The notes under the pieces are model-generated. The model worked only from the letters and a program-made list of their open reading frames with translations, was not told where the DNA came from and made no database searches. Positions 33,061 to 36,055 of a DNA stretch of 36,055 nucleotides are shown here, one piece after another. The position numbers and the translations under genes were made by a program. Numbering within the stretch: the first letter of the stretch is position 1; each line of letters opens with the position of its first letter. The stretch covers positions 1 through 36,055 of the forward strand of contig DATKYV010000130.1 in the NCBI GenBank assembly GCA_035528275.1, given 5' to 3'. Origin of the DNA: DATKYV01 sp035528275 (GTDB lineage Bacteria > Acidobacteriota > Terriglobia > UBA7540).

Positions 33061-33115
33061 AGCGGGCCCCGTATTCTGACGACTCTCTGCAGATTCCTGA
33101 TGCCTGATAGCCCGT

Positions 33116-34069
33116 ATGAACGTACGCCCCATCTTCGACGTCTCCGTTCGTGGCCGCAAGGTTCGCCTGGGGGAACGCACACTGGTCATGGGCGTGCTGA
33201 ACGTCACGCCCGATTCTTTCTCAGACGGTGGGCGGTGTTTTGCGGTTGACCGCGCGGTCGCCCATGGCCTGGAAATGGCCCGGCAGGGCGCGGACTGGAT
33301 CGACGTCGGCGGCGAGTCGGCGCGGCCGGGAGCTTTGCCGGTTTCGGCAGACGAAGAACTCCGCCGCGTCCTGCCAGTCATTCGCGGGTTGCGGCGCAAG
33401 GTCCCCTCGCTCGTAATCTCCATTGACACCACCAAGGCCGAGGTCGCGGAGGAGGCGGTGCGCGCCGGGGCGAGCGTCATCAATGACGTCAGTGGGCTTC
33501 GCTTCGATGCGCGGCTGGCGGAGGTGGCGCGCCGGCATTCCACCCCGCTCATCCTGATGCACCTGCGCGGCCGCCCCGCGACGATGCAAAAGAAGCCTTT
33601 CGCCCGGTCGGCTTGGCGGTCGGTGCGAAGTGGGCTGGCCTGGTCGGTGCGCCGAGCGCTCAAGCTGGGCGTTCGGCGCTCGCAATTGATCGTTGATCCG
33701 GGAATGGGTTTTGGGAAATCGCGCCGGCAGAATTATGAAATCATCGCCGGACTCCAGCGTCTCCAAGCCTTCCGGCTGCCCGTCCTGGTGGGCACATCGC
33801 GAAAATCATTTGTTCAGGCCGTGGTCGCCGGTGAGGGTTTGGACGTTACACGGCGGAAGAAATCCGGGGAGAGGTTGTGGCCTCTCACCGGAGGTAGGGG
33901 AGCGCTCCGCGCTCCCGCGGGAGGGCAGAGCCCTCCCCTACTAATCGGCGACGCGGCGATGCTTGCGGCGACGGTTTTGGGCGGCGCTCATATCGTCCGC
34001 GTGCACGACGTCGCCGCGGTCCTGCCCGCAGTGCGCGTCGCCGACGCCATCCTGACCGCAACAAAATAG
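33116..34069 (+). CDS. folP: Dihydropteroate synthase with a repeat-derived insert
   Basis: The enzyme joins p-aminobenzoate to the pterin pyrophosphate in folate synthesis. Characteristic blocks are MGVLNVTPDSFSDGG (25-39), DVGGESARPGA (63-73), SIDTTKAEVAEEA, GASVINDVSGL, LILMHLRGRPATMQ, DPGMGFGK, LVGTSRKSF and HIVRVHDV. At 317 residues it is longer than the usual 270-285. The extra residues (about 250-276, including GGRGALRAPAGGQSPPLL) come from palindromic DNA inserted in frame just after the SRKSF substrate-binding block. The insertion lies in a surface loop region before the final helix, so activity may survive. It is followed by glmM after 76 bases. Confidence 0.95.
   Translation: MNVRPIFDVSVRGRKVRLGERTLVMGVLNVTPDSFSDGGRCFAVDRAVAHGLEMARQGADWIDVGGESARPGALPVSADEELRRVLPVIRGLRRKVPSLVISIDTTKAEVAEEAVRAGASVINDVSGLRFDARLAEVARRHSTPLILMHLRGRPATMQKKPFARSAWRSVRSGLAWSVRRALKLGVRRSQLIVDPGMGFGKSRRQNYEIIAGLQRLQAFRLPVLVGTSRKSFVQAVVAGEGLDVTRRKKSGERLWPLTGGRGALRAPAGGQSPPLLIGDAAMLAATVLGGAHIVRVHDVAAVLPAVRVADAILTATK
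33863..33941 (+). repeat. Palindromic element(s) inserted in frame in folP
   Basis: Two adjacent inverted repeats are seen: TCCGG-GAGAGG...CCTCTC-CCGGA (33863-33892) and GTAGGGGAG...CTCCCCTAC (33894-33902 with 33933-33941), the latter with an inner hairpin GGAGGGC-AGA-GCCCTCC. The GTAGGGG/CCCCTAC ends are the same as in the intergenic element at 10924-10984. Confidence 0.75.
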
Positions 34070-34145
34070 GGTTCGCGAGTTCCGGCCTCTCTCTTCGGCC
34101 GCAAATCCGGCTGCAACATACTGACGATGGTAGAATCGGGAATAG

Positions 34146-35507
34146 ATGACCGATAGACCCCAACTCTTCGGAACGGACGGCGTGCGCGGCGTGGCGGGCC
34201 AGTATCCGCTGGACCGCGAGACGATCTGGAAACTCGGCCGGGCGCTTGCCGCCGTCTTGTCCCGGGAGCACTCCGAGCCGCCGCTGCGCGTGGTGCTGGG
34301 AGAAGACACGCGCCAGTCAAGCGGGTGGATTTCCGGAGTTCTCGCCGCGGGGCTCCAATCACATGGCGTTGAGCCATCCTACGCGGGCGTGATCACCACC
34401 CCCGGCGTCGCCTTCCTGACGCGCCGCCTCGGTTTCGCGGCAGGCGTCGTGGTCTCAGCCTCGCACAATCCTTTTGAGGACAACGGCATCAAAATCCTCT
34501 CTCGCGCCGGGATGAAACTTCCGGAAGCCTCAGAGGTGGAGATCGAGCGCGCGCTCGGTGCCTGCGAACCTCCTGCCGCGGGTGAGACGGTCAAACCGCT
34601 TCCTCTGGAGGGCGAGCTACTGGCGGACTATCTCGATTACCTCGTGGGGTTGCTCCCGGCGGGCCATCTCCGCCGCGCTTCGCGACTGGTGGTGGATTGC
34701 GCAAACGGAGCCGCCTGGCGCGTCATCCCCACCCTCGTGGACCGCCTGGGGATCGAGGCTCGCGTCCTACACGCGGAGCCGAACGGCCGCAACATCAACC
34801 TGGGCTGCGGGTCGCTGCATCCGCAGACCATGGCGGATGAAACCCGGGCGACCGGGGCTGACCTGGGTGTTGCCTTCGACGGCGACGCGGACCGCGCCAT
34901 CTTTGCGACGCCGGAGGGGCGGATTCTCGACGGCGACTACGTCCTCTACGCGGTTGCAACCCACCTCGACCCGCGCGGTCTGTTGAAAGGCCGTGCCGTC
35001 GTCGGGACTTCGATGACCAACCTGGGTCTGGAGCTGGCGCTTGCCGAGCGAGGCATCGGGCTTAAGCGCACCCCGGTGGGCGACAGATACGTGCTGGAGG
35101 AAATGCTGCGCTCCGGAATCAATCTGGGAGGAGAGCCCTCCGGCCACATCATCTTCTCCGACATTTCACTGGCCGGAGACGGCATCATTACGCTGCTCCA
35201 GGTTCTTCGTTTGCTGGAAGAAACCGGTCATCCGTTCAGTGAGCTGGTGAGCGGGCTTCGCCAGTTTCCCCAAATCATCCGCAACGTTCGGGTAAGAGAG
35301 AAGCCCCCGCTCGATTCGATTCCGGAGGTGGCGCGCGCCATCGCCGACTGCCGGCGCGAATTTGTAGACCGCGGGCGCGTGGTGGTACGCTACTCGGGAA
35401 CCGAGCCCCTGGCCCGAGTCATGGTGGAAGCTGAGCAGGCCGAAGCGGTCGAACGGCACGCGGCGCGGATCGCGGAGGCCATCGAGTCGAAGCTCGGAAT
35501 CCCGTAG
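34146..35507 (+). CDS. glmM: Phosphoglucosamine mutase
   Basis: The 453-residue enzyme converts glucosamine-6-phosphate to glucosamine-1-phosphate for cell wall precursor synthesis. FGTDGVRG is at 8-15; the phosphoserine loop VVVSASHNPFEDNGIK places the catalytic Ser at 106; the magnesium loop FDGDADR is near residue 243; the sugar-binding GGEPSGHIIF lies near 331; and the phosphate-binding RYSGTEPLARVMVE is near 415. Length is normal. A TAGAAT at 34131-34136 lies nine bases before the ATG, suggesting a promoter with little or no leader besides folP read-through. There is no Shine-Dalgarno site. Confidence 0.97.
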   Translation: MTDRPQLFGTDGVRGVAGQYPLDRETIWKLGRALAAVLSREHSEPPLRVVLGEDTRQSSGWISGVLAAGLQSHGVEPSYAGVITTPGVAFLTRRLGFAAGVVVSASHNPFEDNGIKILSRAGMKLPEASEVEIERALGACEPPAAGETVKPLPLEGELLADYLDYLVGLLPAGHLRRASRLVVDCANGAAWRVIPTLVDRLGIEARVLHAEPNGRNINLGCGSLHPQTMADETRATGADLGVAFDGDADRAIFATPEGRILDGDYVLYAVATHLDPRGLLKGRAVVGTSMTNLGLELALAERGIGLKRTPVGDRYVLEEMLRSGINLGGEPSGHIIFSDISLAGDGIITLLQVLRLLEETGHPFSELVSGLRQFPQIIRNVRVREKPPLDSIPEVARAIADCRREFVDRGRVVVRYSGTEPLARVMVEAEQAEAVERHAARIAEAIESKLGIP

Positions 35508-35543
35508 AGTTTCTTTGGCCGAAGTCGCGATCCGGAGGTCGAG

Positions 35544-36055
35544 ATGCGACGAGCCTTCTTTTTCATCCTGATTCTCCTCCTGCCATCTGCATGGACCCTG
35601 AAAGCGCAAGACGCAGCCGCCCCGCCCGTCGACCTGGCTGAATTCCTGGCGCGCTACGAGGATAGCCTGCGGGTGTTGGACCGGGCCTACGAGGAGTTTT
35701 CCGTGGAAGGTCTGCCGCTTCGCAATGAGTGGGGCCAGCCGCTCGCCCGCCGTCGCATTGACGATCGGCGACGCGCCCTGGATGACCTGCGGGAGACCAT
35801 CCGCCAGCTCAGGTCCAATCCCCAGGATCTGGTGCTGACCACGCGGCTTCTGATTCAGAGCGAATCCCTGGTTGACGACCTTTTCGATCTTTCGCAAATC
35901 GCCTACGACAACGACAGCGAGGAATTGGGCAAACGCCTTTCCGGATTGATGCGCACCGCCGACGACCATAACCACATCGTCGAGTCTTACGCCCTCAATC
36001 TCGCCGAAAGACAGCAGGCCCGCCTCCGCCAGCTCCAGGATGAAAATCAAAAACT
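35544..36055 (+). CDS. Exported protein of unknown function (3' end outside window)
   Basis: The frame starts at ATG 35544 after a CGGAGGTCGAG ribosome-binding site and remains open to the window end (170 complete codons). A signal peptide (RRAFFFILILLLPSAWTLKAQ) is followed by a helical, charged region (LAEFLARYEDSLRVLDRAYEEFSVEGLPLRNEWG, then RRALDDLRETIRQLRSNPQDLVLTTRLLIQ) and, at the end, a predicted coiled coil (NLAERQQARLRQLQDENQ). I do not recognise a family. It begins 36 bases after glmM and may share its transcript. Confidence 0.75.
   Translation, partial: MRRAFFFILILLLPSAWTLKAQDAAAPPVDLAEFLARYEDSLRVLDRAYEEFSVEGLPLRNEWGQPLARRRIDDRRRALDDLRETIRQLRSNPQDLVLTTRLLIQSESLVDDLFDLSQIAYDNDSEELGKRLSGLMRTADDHNHIVESYALNLAERQQARLRQLQDENQK

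Overview
The window reads like a chromosomal segment of a moderately GC-rich Acidobacteriota-type bacterium, probably a soil or sediment lineage. This placement is inference. It rests on the secreted FG-GAP/CRTAC1 protein, the CstA-YbdD pair, the exported RraA-like protein, and intergenic DNA full of degenerate 7-8 bp direct repeats and GTAG...CTAC palindromes. The window opens inside a UPF0182 membrane protein gene and closes inside an unrecognised exported protein gene.

Left part (1-11.3 kb): the UPF0182 C-terminus; a metallophosphoesterase/HhH/RNase H-like fusion protein; an exported peroxiredoxin whose catalytic cysteine codon is an in-frame TGA followed by a SECIS-like hairpin (best read as a selenoprotein); a frameshifted Hsp20; ClpB with a palindromic repeat inserted in frame; a HicBA toxin-antitoxin pair; a B12-binding radical SAM protein; a SpoIIE/RsbU-type phosphatase; and a 0.6 kb gene-free stretch made largely of palindromic repeats.

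Middle (11.3-21.8 kb): a secreted metallo-beta-lactamase-fold hydrolase, the CRTAC1-type protein and a frameshifted acid-phosphatase-like gene on the minus strand; then on the plus strand CstA with its small partner YbdD, an exported RraA-like protein, and a sigma factor followed by a membrane zinc-finger anti-sigma-like protein with a Ycf48-type sensor end.

Right part (21.8-36 kb): the housekeeping order tilS-hpt-ftsH ... folP-glmM, split between ftsH and folP by about 7 kb of arsenic genes: arsR with a perfect operator palindrome, acr3, a truncated universal stress protein fused to a thioredoxin remnant, arsD, two half-size arsA genes that together carry equivalents of the three metalloid-binding cysteines of full-length ArsA, three uncommon small genes (FmdB zinc ribbon, cysteine-free thioredoxin-like protein, double YlbF domain), an arsC lacking its resolving cysteine, and an aquaglyceroporin. 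The inferred logic is: ArsR senses As(III), ArsD passes it to ArsA1/ArsA2, which energise Acr3 efflux; ArsC would reduce arsenate and the aquaglyceroporin could let arsenite leave.

The strongest candidates for something new are the selenocysteine peroxiredoxin, the cysteine-tailed FmdB/Trx-like/YlbF-YlbF module inside the ars operon, the HPRT paralogue with replaced catalytic residues between tilS and ftsH, and the palindromic elements inserted in frame into clpB and folP.
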